Below, piece by piece: positions 8,472-16,630 of a stretch of DNA of 64,000 nt. The notes beneath the pieces are model-generated. The model worked only from the letters and a program-made list of their open reading frames with translations. It made no database searches and was not told the origin of the DNA. The DNA is from Kordiimonadales bacterium IMCC3096 (lineage in GTDB: Bacteria > Pseudomonadota > Alphaproteobacteria > Minwuiales > Minwuiaceae), in the NCBI GenBank assembly GCA_016865035.1, contig CP018227.1:3439501-3503500 (forward strand). Direction: 5' to 3'. Every line of letters starts with the position of its first letter. The stretch's first letter is position 1. The position numbers and the translations under genes were made by a program.

Positions 8472-10429
8472 GCGACGAGATTGACGGTGAAGACCTGAAC
8501 CCGATCCTCGACGCGATAGACTCGGCCGAGGAGATTCCCGATCCGCTTGACGGTCTGGTCGAGAAATCCGCCGAGGATCCCGGCGCGGCATTCACACCCG
8601 AGGTCCTGGAACGGCTGGTCGCCCTCAAGTCGGAGGATCGCGCGGCTTTCGAAGCCTTGCGCGCGAGGCTCAAGAAGGCTGGGTGCCGGGTGACGGCGCT
8701 CGACGAGGCCATGGCCGAGGAAAGCGGGGATGGCGGGCGCGGTCCGACGCAGGCCGACATCCTGATCGATCTCGCAGGTGCGGCCGAGCTGTTCCATTCG
8801 GCGGACGGCACCGCCCTTGCGGACATCCTGATCAACGAACATCGCGAAACCTGGCCGGTGCGCACGAAAGGCTTCCGTCGCTGGCTGGCGCGGCAGTTCT
8901 TCGAGCAGACCGGCGGCGCCCCAAGCTCGGAGGCGCTTCAATCCGCGCTCAACGTGATCGAGGCGAAAGCTCACTTCGACGGACCGGAACGGCCTGTATT
9001 CATCCGGGTGGGCGGTCTCGACGGACGGCTTTACCTCGATCTCGGAGACGAGGCCTGGCGGGCGGTGGAGATCGACGCCACCGGCTGGCGGATCATAGAC
9101 GAGCCGCCGGTTCGCTTCCGCCGCGCTGCTGGCATGCAACCCCTAGCCGTCCCGATGCCCGGCGGGTCGGTCGAGACGCTACGTGCCTTTCTGAACGTCC
9201 AGTCCGATCAGGATTTCGTCCTGGTGGTGGCTTGGGCGCTCGCTGTCCTGCGCAACAAAGGCCCTTATCCGGCGCTCGTGCTGTCGGGCGAGCAGGGTTC
9301 GGCGAAATCGACCTTCTCGGCGATCCTGCGGGCGCTGCTAGATCCCAACACCGCACCGCTGCGCGCCCTGCCGCGCGAGGACCGCGACCTGTTCATCGCC
9401 GCCAGCAACGGCCATGTCCTGGCCTTCGACAACGTGTCGGGCCTGCCAGCGTGGATTTCGGACACGCTCTGCCGATTAGCCACCGGCGGCGGCTTCGCCG
9501 TGCGCCAGCTCTACACCGACCAGGATGAGGTGCTGTTCGACGCCGCACGCCCGGTGATCCTGAACGGCATCGAGGACATCGTGACCCGGCCCGACCTGGC
9601 CGACCGCGCGGTGTTCCTTACGCTGGAGCCGATCCCAGAGGAGCGCCGCCGACCGGAGGCGGAATTGTGGGCATCTTTCGATGCGGAACGCGGGCGTATC
9701 CTCGGCGTCCTTCTCGACGCGGCGGTGGAAGGCTTGAAACGCCTTCCCGACACCCGCCTGCCCAAGCTGCCGCGTATGGCCGACTTCGCATTGTGGGCCT
9801 CGGCCTGCGAGAACGCCATCTGGCCTGCGGGCACATTCTGGGCGGCCTATTGTGGTAACCGGGACGAAGCCGTCGAGGGTGTCATAGACGCCGATCCGGT
9901 CGCCGCTGCCGCGCGCGCCGTCATGCTGGAGCGGACGGAGTGGACGGGAACCGCCTCGGACCTTCTGGGTGCCCTTGGAGAAGCGGCGGGCGAGCGAATC
10001 GCCAAATCCAAGACCTGGCCAGACAGTCCCCGCGCGCTTTCGGGACGGCTACGCCGTGCTGCCACCTTCCTGCGCAAGATCGGCATCGAGGTGTCATTCG
10101 AGCGCGAAGGCCGGGCGCGCACCCGTGTCATCCGCATCACCGCCGCAGGCGCGGAATCGGTGCCGGAACGCGGCGGGGCGCAACCGTCCGGACCGTCCGC
10201 ACCGTCCGCGCCAAGGCCGAAATCCGTTCCTGACAATGGCTTCGGGGCGCCTAACCCGCGGACGGTTGCCAACGATGCGGACGGTAGGGTGAGCGGGCCG
10301 GTCGATAGCGCCCGTGCCAACCCGCTGAAATTAAAAGACGAGACCGTTGCGGACGGTGCGGACGCAAACCGCGCTGCTCATTCCGGGCCGGACAAAATAG
10401 CAGGCACCAGCTGGAGGGCACGGCTATGA
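8468..10429 (+). CDS. P-loop ATPase, primase-associated helicase-like protein
   Basis: The 653-residue protein has a Walker A site near residue 277 (LSGEQGSAKSTFSAILRALL) and a Walker B-like strand (HVLAFDNVSGL) in which the usual DE is DN. An arginine-rich downstream region (VILNGIEDIVTRPDLADRAV) is typical of phage D5-like and superfamily 3-like ATPases found next to Toprim primases. The N-terminal 200 residues are acidic and unrecognised. The C-terminus from about residue 560 is low-complexity, rich in Pro, Ser and Ala. The likely role is as replicative helicase or loader of the element, a context inference. Confidence 0.7.
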   Translation: MSDEIDGEDLNPILDAIDSAEEIPDPLDGLVEKSAEDPGAAFTPEVLERLVALKSEDRAAFEALRARLKKAGCRVTALDEAMAEESGDGGRGPTQADILIDLAGAAELFHSADGTALADILINEHRETWPVRTKGFRRWLARQFFEQTGGAPSSEALQSALNVIEAKAHFDGPERPVFIRVGGLDGRLYLDLGDEAWRAVEIDATGWRIIDEPPVRFRRAAGMQPLAVPMPGGSVETLRAFLNVQSDQDFVLVVAWALAVLRNKGPYPALVLSGEQGSAKSTFSAILRALLDPNTAPLRALPREDRDLFIAASNGHVLAFDNVSGLPAWISDTLCRLATGGGFAVRQLYTDQDEVLFDAARPVILNGIEDIVTRPDLADRAVFLTLEPIPEERRRPEAELWASFDAERGRILGVLLDAAVEGLKRLPDTRLPKLPRMADFALWASACENAIWPAGTFWAAYCGNRDEAVEGVIDADPVAAAARAVMLERTEWTGTASDLLGALGEAAGERIAKSKTWPDSPRALSGRLRRAATFLRKIGIEVSFEREGRARTRVIRITAAGAESVPERGGAQPSGPSAPSAPRPKSVPDNGFGAPNPRTVANDADGRVSGPVDSARANPLKLKDETVADGADANRAAHSGPDKIAGTSWRARL

Positions 10430-10932
10430 GCGCCGCGAACGCCTTGCGGGCCGCCCGTGATGCCGGAATTGGTCTGCATGTGGATGGCCTCGATCTTGTT
10501 CTGGAAGCATCGGCGCCGCCGCCCGCCGCCGTCCTCGATCTGCTGACCCGCCACAAGGCGGACTTGATCGTGCTCTTGCGAGGCGACGATGACGGCTGGT
10601 CGGCCGAGGACTGGCAGGCGCATTTCGATGAGCGCGCCGGCATCGCCGAGTTTGATGGCGGGCTGCCACGCCCAGACGCAGAGACATTGGCTTTCAAATG
10701 CTGCGTCGTCGAATGGTTGAACCGCAATTTCGAGCGCTCGCCGCCCGGCCGGTGCCTCGCCTGCGGAGGTGGCGATACCGCCCATGACGCCCTGCTGCCG
10801 CACGGCGTCGAGCCAACCGGCCATGTCTGGCTGCATTCGCGCTGCTGGCCTGCATGGCATGCGGGCGGAAGGGCAGATGCGGTCATCGCACTCAAAGCCA
10901 TGGGGATTGAAGACAGGAGCAAAGGGACATGA
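10426..10932 (+). CDS. Protein with TubC-like N-terminal domain and zinc-binding cysteines
   Basis: The 168-residue protein begins with a segment that resembles the TubC docking fold often seen in element-borne proteins (ANALRAARDAGIGLHVDGLD, then APPPAAVLDLLTRHKADLI). A C-terminal cluster CLACGG plus a later Cys could bind zinc. The ATG overlaps the upstream stop codon (ATGA) and its own end overlaps the next start by four bases, so it belongs to the primase-ATPase operon. Function is unknown; DNA or protein binding is plausible. Confidence 0.6.
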   Translation: MSAANALRAARDAGIGLHVDGLDLVLEASAPPPAAVLDLLTRHKADLIVLLRGDDDGWSAEDWQAHFDERAGIAEFDGGLPRPDAETLAFKCCVVEWLNRNFERSPPGRCLACGGGDTAHDALLPHGVEPTGHVWLHSRCWPAWHAGGRADAVIALKAMGIEDRSKGT

Positions 10933-11603
10933 CGAAAAGCAAGGTTAAGAAGGCCAATGAACCCACGACCGTTGTCGCCAACGATCCGGAGGACCGGAAG
11001 GGCGCGCTCAAAACGATCGGGGGATCGCAGTCCGACCACTGGAACAACACGCTGGCCAACCAGGCGGTGCAGGCGCTGTGGGTGAAGAACTCGGACGCGC
11101 AGGAACGGGACCGCCAGTTGAGCGCTACTGTCGCCGGGCTGGCCGGAATCGGCCCGAAGGATGAACTGGAAGGCATGATGGCGGCGCAGCTGATCGCGGC
11201 TCACAACGCCGCCATGGAATGCTACCGCCGCGCCATGATCGGGGAGCAAACCTTTGAGGGCAGGCGCGAGAATCTCAACCAGGCGAACAAGCTGTCCCGC
11301 ACTTGGGCGACGTTGCTCGACGCGCTGAACAAGCATCGCGGCAAGGGCCAGCAGAAGGTGACAGTCGAGCATGTCCATGTTCACGCGGGCGGCCAGGCGG
11401 TGGTCGGGACCATCGAGCGACCGGGGGGTGGGGATCAGACCAAAATGGAGGAACAACCCCATGCAAAGCAGATTGCCCATGCACCTGAGCCCGCGCTGTG
11501 GGGCGCGGACGCGGAAAGGGACGCCGTGCCGATCGCCCGCGATGACGAACGGCCGCTGCCGGATGCACGGGGGAAAGTCTCCAGGCGCGCCGACCGGGAA
11601 TGA
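10929..11603 (+). CDS. Hypothetical mobile-element protein with helical core
   Basis: A 224-residue protein with a lysine-rich N-terminus and a long helical central part (DELEGMMAAQLIAAHNAAME, then RRENLNQANKLSRTWATLLD), followed by HVHVHAGGQAVVG. Comparable proteins sit next to HGG-motif proteins in prophage-like islands. The C-terminal 48 residues are encoded by DNA that also encodes the next gene in another frame. Both frames look coding, so the overlap appears genuine. No function can be assigned. Confidence 0.65.
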   Translation: MTKSKVKKANEPTTVVANDPEDRKGALKTIGGSQSDHWNNTLANQAVQALWVKNSDAQERDRQLSATVAGLAGIGPKDELEGMMAAQLIAAHNAAMECYRRAMIGEQTFEGRRENLNQANKLSRTWATLLDALNKHRGKGQQKVTVEHVHVHAGGQAVVGTIERPGGGDQTKMEEQPHAKQIAHAPEPALWGADAERDAVPIARDDERPLPDARGKVSRRADRE

Positions 11604-11712
11604 CAATGCGCGCAAGCATGGCCTCTACACTGCGGACGCCATATCCGAGCGACGAGAGCTGGCGGTGCTCCTGCGATCGATGCGCGGCATCATCGAAGAG
11701 GTGGAGGGATAG
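11461..11712 (+). CDS. Small HGG-motif protein
   Basis: An 83-residue protein starting at ATG 11461, with TGGAGGA upstream. It carries the conserved pattern CGARTRKGTPCRSPAMTNGR, then MHGGKSPGAPTGNDNARKHG, seen in many small phage- and island-encoded proteins. The two cysteines and basic residues suggest nucleic-acid binding. It overlaps the end of the preceding gene by 143 bases in a different frame. Function is not established for this group. Confidence 0.7.
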   Translation: MQSRLPMHLSPRCGARTRKGTPCRSPAMTNGRCRMHGGKSPGAPTGNDNARKHGLYTADAISERRELAVLLRSMRGIIEEVEG

Positions 11713-12018
11713 GGCATCGGTCCTCGGGTGCTCCTCACGGTTCCTCGCGGAGGATTCCGAATGCGGGTAGTCCAGGCGCAAGGCCGCTACAGCGTGGCGG
11801 CGGAGATTGCCTAAACTCAACCACGCCCTGAGGAAATCGGCGGTTCCTTCCTGGCGACATTCCTATGCTGGCGGGCGAAGCGCGTGACATCGCCAGCGAC
11901 TGGCTTCCTTTTTTGGGAATCCACCAGAATCCGGAATCCAGCCTGTCCACGCTGGACGATCTCGGTTGATTGCACTGCAATCAGCGCCTAATCTTACACG
12001 AAGCCGATGGAGGGCATC
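11713..12018. other. Non-coding spacer before the toxin-antitoxin operon
   Basis: About 306 bases with no convincing coding frame. It holds a perfect 17-base palindrome near its right end (11967-11983) that probably serves the toxin-antitoxin operon. The rest shows no RNA gene or repeat that I can support. It separates the replication-type genes from the cargo genes, so it is a natural module border. Confidence 0.6.
11967..11983. promoter_or_regulatory. Palindromic operator of the toxin-antitoxin operon
   Basis: TGATTGCA-C-TGCAATCA is a perfect 8-1-8 palindrome 35 bases before the antitoxin start codon. FitA/VapB-type ribbon-helix-helix antitoxins bind as dimers to such inverted repeats and repress their own operon together with the toxin. 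The site and distance fit this use. Confidence 0.6.
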
Positions 12019-12261
12019 ATGGCCAGCATCACGATTCGAAATCTCGACGACACGTTGAAGCGCAGTCTGCGCATACGCGCGGCCGAGCACGGCCGCTCAA
12101 TGGAAGAGGAGGCGCGGGAAATCCTGCGCCAGGCAGTCGGCAGACGGGCACCGCCCGAAAACCTTGGTGAAGCCATTCATCGCCGCTTTGCAGCCCTGGG
12201 CGGAGTGGACCTCGATCTGCCGCCCCGCGAGCCGATGCCCGAGCCCCCGCGCTTCGATTGA
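12019..12261 (+). CDS. FitA/VapB-type antitoxin (ribbon-helix-helix)
   Basis: The 80-residue protein opens with a classical ribbon-helix-helix (ASITIRNLDDTLKRSLRIRA, then AAEHGRSMEEEAREILRQAV), the DNA-binding part of FitA-type antitoxins. The C-terminal tail (PREPMPEPPRF) is the sort of extended segment that enters the toxin's active site. ATG 12019 has GGAGG upstream. The PIN toxin gene begins right at its stop. Autoregulation through the palindrome at 11967-11983 is likely. Antitoxin action by binding the PIN protein is known for the family. Confidence 0.85.
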   Translation: MASITIRNLDDTLKRSLRIRAAEHGRSMEEEAREILRQAVGRRAPPENLGEAIHRRFAALGGVDLDLPPREPMPEPPRFD

Positions 12262-12272
12262 TGCAGGCAGCC

Positions 12273-12704
12273 ATGATCCTGATCGACACCAATGTCATCT
12301 CCGAGCTTATGCGGTCGAAACCCGCCCCGGCCGTGCTGGACTGGTTCGGCCATCAAGACGCCGCCGCCCTTCATCTCAGCGCGGTGGGGGAGGCCGAGTT
12401 GCGGCGTGGTGCGGTGATCCTGCCGGAGGGCAAGCGCCGCGAGCGCCTGATTGCAGAGATCGACGCCATGGTCGGCGAAGACTTCGCGGGACGGGTGCTG
12501 CCGTTCGACAGCGCCGCGGCAAAAGCCTTCTCCGACATCTTCGCCGACCGCCGCGCCGCGGGTCGGCCGATCAGCTTTCCTGACTGCCAGATTGCGGCCA
12601 TAGCCCGCGCCTGCGGTGCTGCCATGGCAACCCGGAACGTCGGCGATTTCGCGGGCTGCGGTGTCGAGGTGATCGATCCATGGCAGCATCCGGAGGGCGG
12701 CTGA
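12273..12704 (+). CDS. FitB/VapC-type PIN-domain toxin
   Basis: The 143-residue protein is a complete PIN-domain ribonuclease: MILIDTNVISELMR at the start with the first Asp, the E in LSAVGEAELRRG, the later Asp pair near FPDCQIAAIARA, and the conserved ATRNVGDFAGCGVEVIDPW ending. Such toxins cleave RNA and stop growth when the antitoxin is lost, which stabilises mobile DNA. ATG 12273 is taken as start; an in-frame ATG at 12261 overlaps the antitoxin stop and is also possible. It lies between the spacer and the restriction operon. Confidence 0.88.
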   Translation: MILIDTNVISELMRSKPAPAVLDWFGHQDAAALHLSAVGEAELRRGAVILPEGKRRERLIAEIDAMVGEDFAGRVLPFDSAAAKAFSDIFADRRAAGRPISFPDCQIAAIARACGAAMATRNVGDFAGCGVEVIDPWQHPEGG

Positions 12705-12709
12705 ACGAC

Positions 12710-15169
12710 ATGGACAAGCGAAGCCTCACCGAACGCGACATCTGCACCAAGTTCATCCTGCCGGCCGTCAAACGCGCCGGCTGGGACGAGATGGTGCAAG
12801 TTCGGGAGGAGGTCTATTTCACCAAGGGCCGCATCATCGTGCGCGGTAAGCTGGTGACGCGCGGCAAGGCGAAGAAGGCCGACTTCGTTCTCTACTACAA
12901 GCCGAACATTCCGATCGCGCTGATCGAGGCGAAGGATAATTCCCACAGTGTCGGTGACGGCATGCAGCAGGCGCTCGACTATGCCGAAACGCTGAAGATC
13001 CCTTTCGTCTTCAGCTCGAACGGTGACGGATTCGTATTCCATGACCGCACCGGCGGCAGCACGCCGCGCGAGTCGAACCTCGGCCTAGACGCCTTCCCTT
13101 CACCCGCCGACCTCTGGGCGCGCTTTCGCTCCTGGAAGGGACTGGACGGCGCATCCGAGGAGATCGTTCTTCAGGACTACCACGATGACGGCAGCGGAAA
13201 GGAGCCGCGCTACTATCAGGTGAATGCCGTCAACGCGGCGATCGAGGCCATCGCCAAGGGACAGGACCGGGTTCTGCTGGTCATGGCGACCGGCACGGGC
13301 AAGACCTACACGGCATTCCAGATCATCTGGCGGCTATGGAAATCGCGGCGCTGGAACCCCGAAGGCAACAAGCGCGTCCTGTTCCTCGCCGACCGTAATG
13401 TGCTGATCGACCAGACGATGGTGAACGACTTCCGCCCCTTTGGCGCGGCAATGGCAAAGCTTTCAACCAATGCCAAGACCATCGAACGGCAGGACGGCAC
13501 GTCGGTCGACCTGACCCTGGCGCTCGACAGGAAACGGCGCATCGACACCGCCTTCGAGGTCTATCTCGGCCTCTATCAGGCGATCACCGGGCCGGAAGAG
13601 CGCCAGAAGCTGTTCAAGGAGTTCTCAAAGGACTTCTTCGATCTGATCGTGATCGACGAATGCCATCGCGGCAGCGCCGCCGAGGATTCCGCCTGGCGTG
13701 AAATCCTGGCCCATTTTTCCGGTGCGACGCAGATCGGCCTGACCGCCACGCCGAAGGAGACCGAATACGTCTCCAATACAGAATATTTCGGCGAGCCTGT
13801 ATTCACCTATTCGCTGAAGCAGGGGATCAGCGACGGATTTCTGGCTCCCTACAAAGTCATCAAAGTTCACATCGACCGTGACGTAGAAGGCTACCGGCCC
13901 GAGAAAGGCCAGCTGGACCGCGACGGCAACGAGGTCGAGGACCGCATCTACAACGCCAAGGATTTCGACCGCACGCTGGTTCTGGACGACCGCACCCTTC
14001 TGACGGCGAAGAAGATCACGGCCTTCCTCAAGGAAAGCGGCGACCGCTACCAGAAGACCATCGTGTTCTGCGTCGATCAGGAACACGCAGCCCGCATGCG
14101 TCAGGCGCTGATCAACGAGAACTCCGATCTGGTGACCGAGAACGCGCGCTACGTCATGCGCATCACCGGCAGCGACAAGGAGGGCCAGGACCAGCTTGGC
14201 AACTTCATCGACCCGGAATCGAAGTGGCCCGTCTTGGTCACGACCTCACGCCTGCTGTCCACCGGCGTTGATGCGCAGACCTGCCGCCTAATCGTGCTCG
14301 ACCGTGAAATCGGCTCGATGACCGAGTTCAAGCAGATCGTCGGGCGCGGCACCCGCGTGCACGAGGACACCAGGAAGTTCTATTTCACGCTGATCGATTT
14401 CCGTGGCGCGACCGCGCATTTTGCGGACCCGGACTTCGACGGCGATCCCGTGCAGATCTACGCGCCAGGCGCGGATGACCCGATGACGCCGCCCGACGAG
14501 GAACCAGCAACGCCCGAGGGCGAGGACGCGGTCCCGCCGACGCCGGGTGAGGACGAGACCATCGTCGATCAGCCCGGCCTGCCGCTGCCGACGGGCGATC
14601 CCGTGCGCAAGATCTACGTCGATGGCGTCGGCGCACGCATCATCGCCGAGCGCGTGGAATACCTCGACGAGAACGGCAAGCTTGTCACCGAATCCCTGCG
14701 TGACTTCACCAAGAACGCCCTCAGGAAACGCTTCGCCAGCCTCGACGAGTTTCTGAAGCGCTGGAATTCCGCCGAGCGCAAGCAGGCCATCGTTGAGGAG
14801 TTGGAGGCCGAAGGTCTGGCGCTCGATGCCATCGCTGACGAACTTGGCAAGAACCTCGATCCGTTCGACCTGATCTGCCACGTTGCCTTCGACGCCAAGC
14901 CTCTCACCCGCCGCGAGCGGGCCGAGAGCGTCAGGAAGCGCGACGTGTTCACCAAATACGGGCCGCAGGCCCGCGCCGTCCTCGATGCGCTGCTGGAAAA
15001 GTACCGCGACGAGGGCGTGCTCAATCTCGACGATGCCAACGTGCTGAAGGTAACCCCCTTCACCGAAATGGGCAGCGTTGTTCAACTCATCAAAGCGTTC
15101 GGCAACAAGGCAGGCTTCGAAAAGGCCGTCCACGAGATGCAGGTCGCGCTTTACCAGGAGACCGCCTGA
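12710..15169 (+). CDS. hsdR: Type I restriction enzyme, R (motor and nuclease) subunit
   Basis: The 819-residue protein is an EcoEI/EcoAI-like HsdR. The nuclease core lies at residues about 50-90 (KADFVLYYKPNIPIALIEAK, with Asp and the EAK pair). The superfamily 2 translocase motor follows: Walker A MATGTGKTYTA near 200, DECHRG near 315, TATP near 346, and VGRGTRVHEDT near 545. A C-terminal EcoEI-type domain follows an acidic Pro-rich linker (about 590-625). With HsdM and HsdS it would cut unmodified foreign DNA after translocation. Only three bases separate it from hsdM. Confidence 0.95.
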   Translation: MDKRSLTERDICTKFILPAVKRAGWDEMVQVREEVYFTKGRIIVRGKLVTRGKAKKADFVLYYKPNIPIALIEAKDNSHSVGDGMQQALDYAETLKIPFVFSSNGDGFVFHDRTGGSTPRESNLGLDAFPSPADLWARFRSWKGLDGASEEIVLQDYHDDGSGKEPRYYQVNAVNAAIEAIAKGQDRVLLVMATGTGKTYTAFQIIWRLWKSRRWNPEGNKRVLFLADRNVLIDQTMVNDFRPFGAAMAKLSTNAKTIERQDGTSVDLTLALDRKRRIDTAFEVYLGLYQAITGPEERQKLFKEFSKDFFDLIVIDECHRGSAAEDSAWREILAHFSGATQIGLTATPKETEYVSNTEYFGEPVFTYSLKQGISDGFLAPYKVIKVHIDRDVEGYRPEKGQLDRDGNEVEDRIYNAKDFDRTLVLDDRTLLTAKKITAFLKESGDRYQKTIVFCVDQEHAARMRQALINENSDLVTENARYVMRITGSDKEGQDQLGNFIDPESKWPVLVTTSRLLSTGVDAQTCRLIVLDREIGSMTEFKQIVGRGTRVHEDTRKFYFTLIDFRGATAHFADPDFDGDPVQIYAPGADDPMTPPDEEPATPEGEDAVPPTPGEDETIVDQPGLPLPTGDPVRKIYVDGVGARIIAERVEYLDENGKLVTESLRDFTKNALRKRFASLDEFLKRWNSAERKQAIVEELEAEGLALDAIADELGKNLDPFDLICHVAFDAKPLTRRERAESVRKRDVFTKYGPQARAVLDALLEKYRDEGVLNLDDANVLKVTPFTEMGSVVQLIKAFGNKAGFEKAVHEMQVALYQETA

Positions 15170-15172
15170 CCC

Positions 15173-16630
15173 ATGAATGTCCGCACCACAGTAAAATCCA
15201 TTCAGGACATCATGCGCCAGGACGTCGGCGTCGATGGCGATGCGCAGCGCATCAGCCAGCTCACCTGGCTGTTCTTCCTCAAGATCATCGATGATCAGGA
15301 TCAGGAACTCGAAATCACGCGCGACGACTACCACTCGCCCATCCCCGAGCGATTCCAGTGGCGGAACTGGGCGGCGGACCCCGAGGGCATCACCGGGCAG
15401 GCTATGCTCGATTTCGTCAACGACGACCTGTTCCCGGCGCTCAAGGGCCTCCAGATCACCGGCAAGCCGGGCGACCGCCGCCGCGTTGTCCGTGACGTGT
15501 TCGAGGACGCCTACAACTACATGAAATCCGGCCAGTTGCTGCGCCAGGTGGTCAACAAGATCGCGCAGATCGACTTCAACAACCTCTCCGAGCGCCAGCA
15601 CTTCGGCGAAATCTACGAACAGATCCTCAACGACCTGCAATCGGCGGGCAATGCGGGCGAATACTACACGCCCCGCGCCGTCACCGCCTTCATGGTCCAG
15701 ATGATCGACCCGCACCCCGGCGAGACGCTGTTCGACCCCGCCTGCGGCACCGGTGGCTTTCTGACCTGTTCCATCCGCCACATGGAGGAGAAATACGTCC
15801 GCACGCCCGCTCAGCGCGAGACGATGCAGGGCGCCCTCCGCGCGGTGGAGAAGAAACAGCTTCCCCACATGCTCTGCGTCACCAACATGCTGCTGCACGG
15901 CATCGAGGACCCGTCATTCGTGCGCCACGACAACACGCTGGCCCGCCCCTATATCAGTTACACCAAGTCTGACAGGGTCGACATCGTCCTCACCAACCCG
16001 CCCTTCGGCGGGCGCGAGGAGGACGGGATCGAGTCGAACTTCCCGCAGCACTTCCGCACCCGCGAGACCGCCGACCTCTTCCTCGCCCTGATCATCCGCC
16101 TGCTGAAACCCGGCGGCCGTTCGGCCGTCGTCCTGCCCGACGGCTCGCTCTTCGGCGAGGGCGTCAAGACCCGGCTCAAGGAGGCGCTGATGGAGGAATG
16201 CAACCTCCACACCATCGTGCGCCTGCCGAACTCGGTCTTCCGCCCCTACGCCTCGATCGGCACCAACCTGCTGTTCTTCGAAAAGGGCGCGCCCACGCAG
16301 GACATCTGGTTTTGGGAGCATCAGGTGCCCGAGGGGCAGAAAGCCTATTCCATGACCCGGCCCATCCGGCTGGAGCATCTGGCCGACTGCGCCGCCTGGT
16401 GGGGCGGGCCGCGCCGCGAGGGGCGAGAGGAGACCGAGCGCGCCTGGAAGGTCAGCGCGGAGGAAGTGAAGGCCGGCGGCTACAACCTCGACATCAAGAA
16501 CCCCCATACGGTGGCCGAGGATCACGGCGACCCAGAAACGCTGGTGGAGGATCTTACGAACGCCGAGGCCGAGGTCGCGGCCCTCCGCGACCAGTTGAAG
16601 GCGATCCTGTCCGAGGCGCTGACCCGATGA
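15173..16630 (+). CDS. hsdM: Type I restriction enzyme, M (adenine methyltransferase) subunit
   Basis: The 485-residue protein has the full N6-adenine methyltransferase layout: an HsdM N-terminal helical domain (residues about 5-130), the AdoMet-binding motif LFDPACGTGGFL near 188, and catalytic NPPFGG near 273. With HsdS it methylates the recognition site to protect the host, and it is needed for restriction by HsdR. The last base triplets overlap the hsdS start (ATGA), so subunit ratios are probably set by coupling. Confidence 0.95.
   Translation: MNVRTTVKSIQDIMRQDVGVDGDAQRISQLTWLFFLKIIDDQDQELEITRDDYHSPIPERFQWRNWAADPEGITGQAMLDFVNDDLFPALKGLQITGKPGDRRRVVRDVFEDAYNYMKSGQLLRQVVNKIAQIDFNNLSERQHFGEIYEQILNDLQSAGNAGEYYTPRAVTAFMVQMIDPHPGETLFDPACGTGGFLTCSIRHMEEKYVRTPAQRETMQGALRAVEKKQLPHMLCVTNMLLHGIEDPSFVRHDNTLARPYISYTKSDRVDIVLTNPPFGGREEDGIESNFPQHFRTRETADLFLALIIRLLKPGGRSAVVLPDGSLFGEGVKTRLKEALMEECNLHTIVRLPNSVFRPYASIGTNLLFFEKGAPTQDIWFWEHQVPEGQKAYSMTRPIRLEHLADCAAWWGGPRREGREETERAWKVSAEEVKAGGYNLDIKNPHTVAEDHGDPETLVEDLTNAEAEVAALRDQLKAILSEALTR

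Noticed and set aside
14288-15898. A 536-codon minus-strand frame across hsdR and hsdM
   Set aside because: It is antisense to two well-conserved restriction genes and has no motif of its own.
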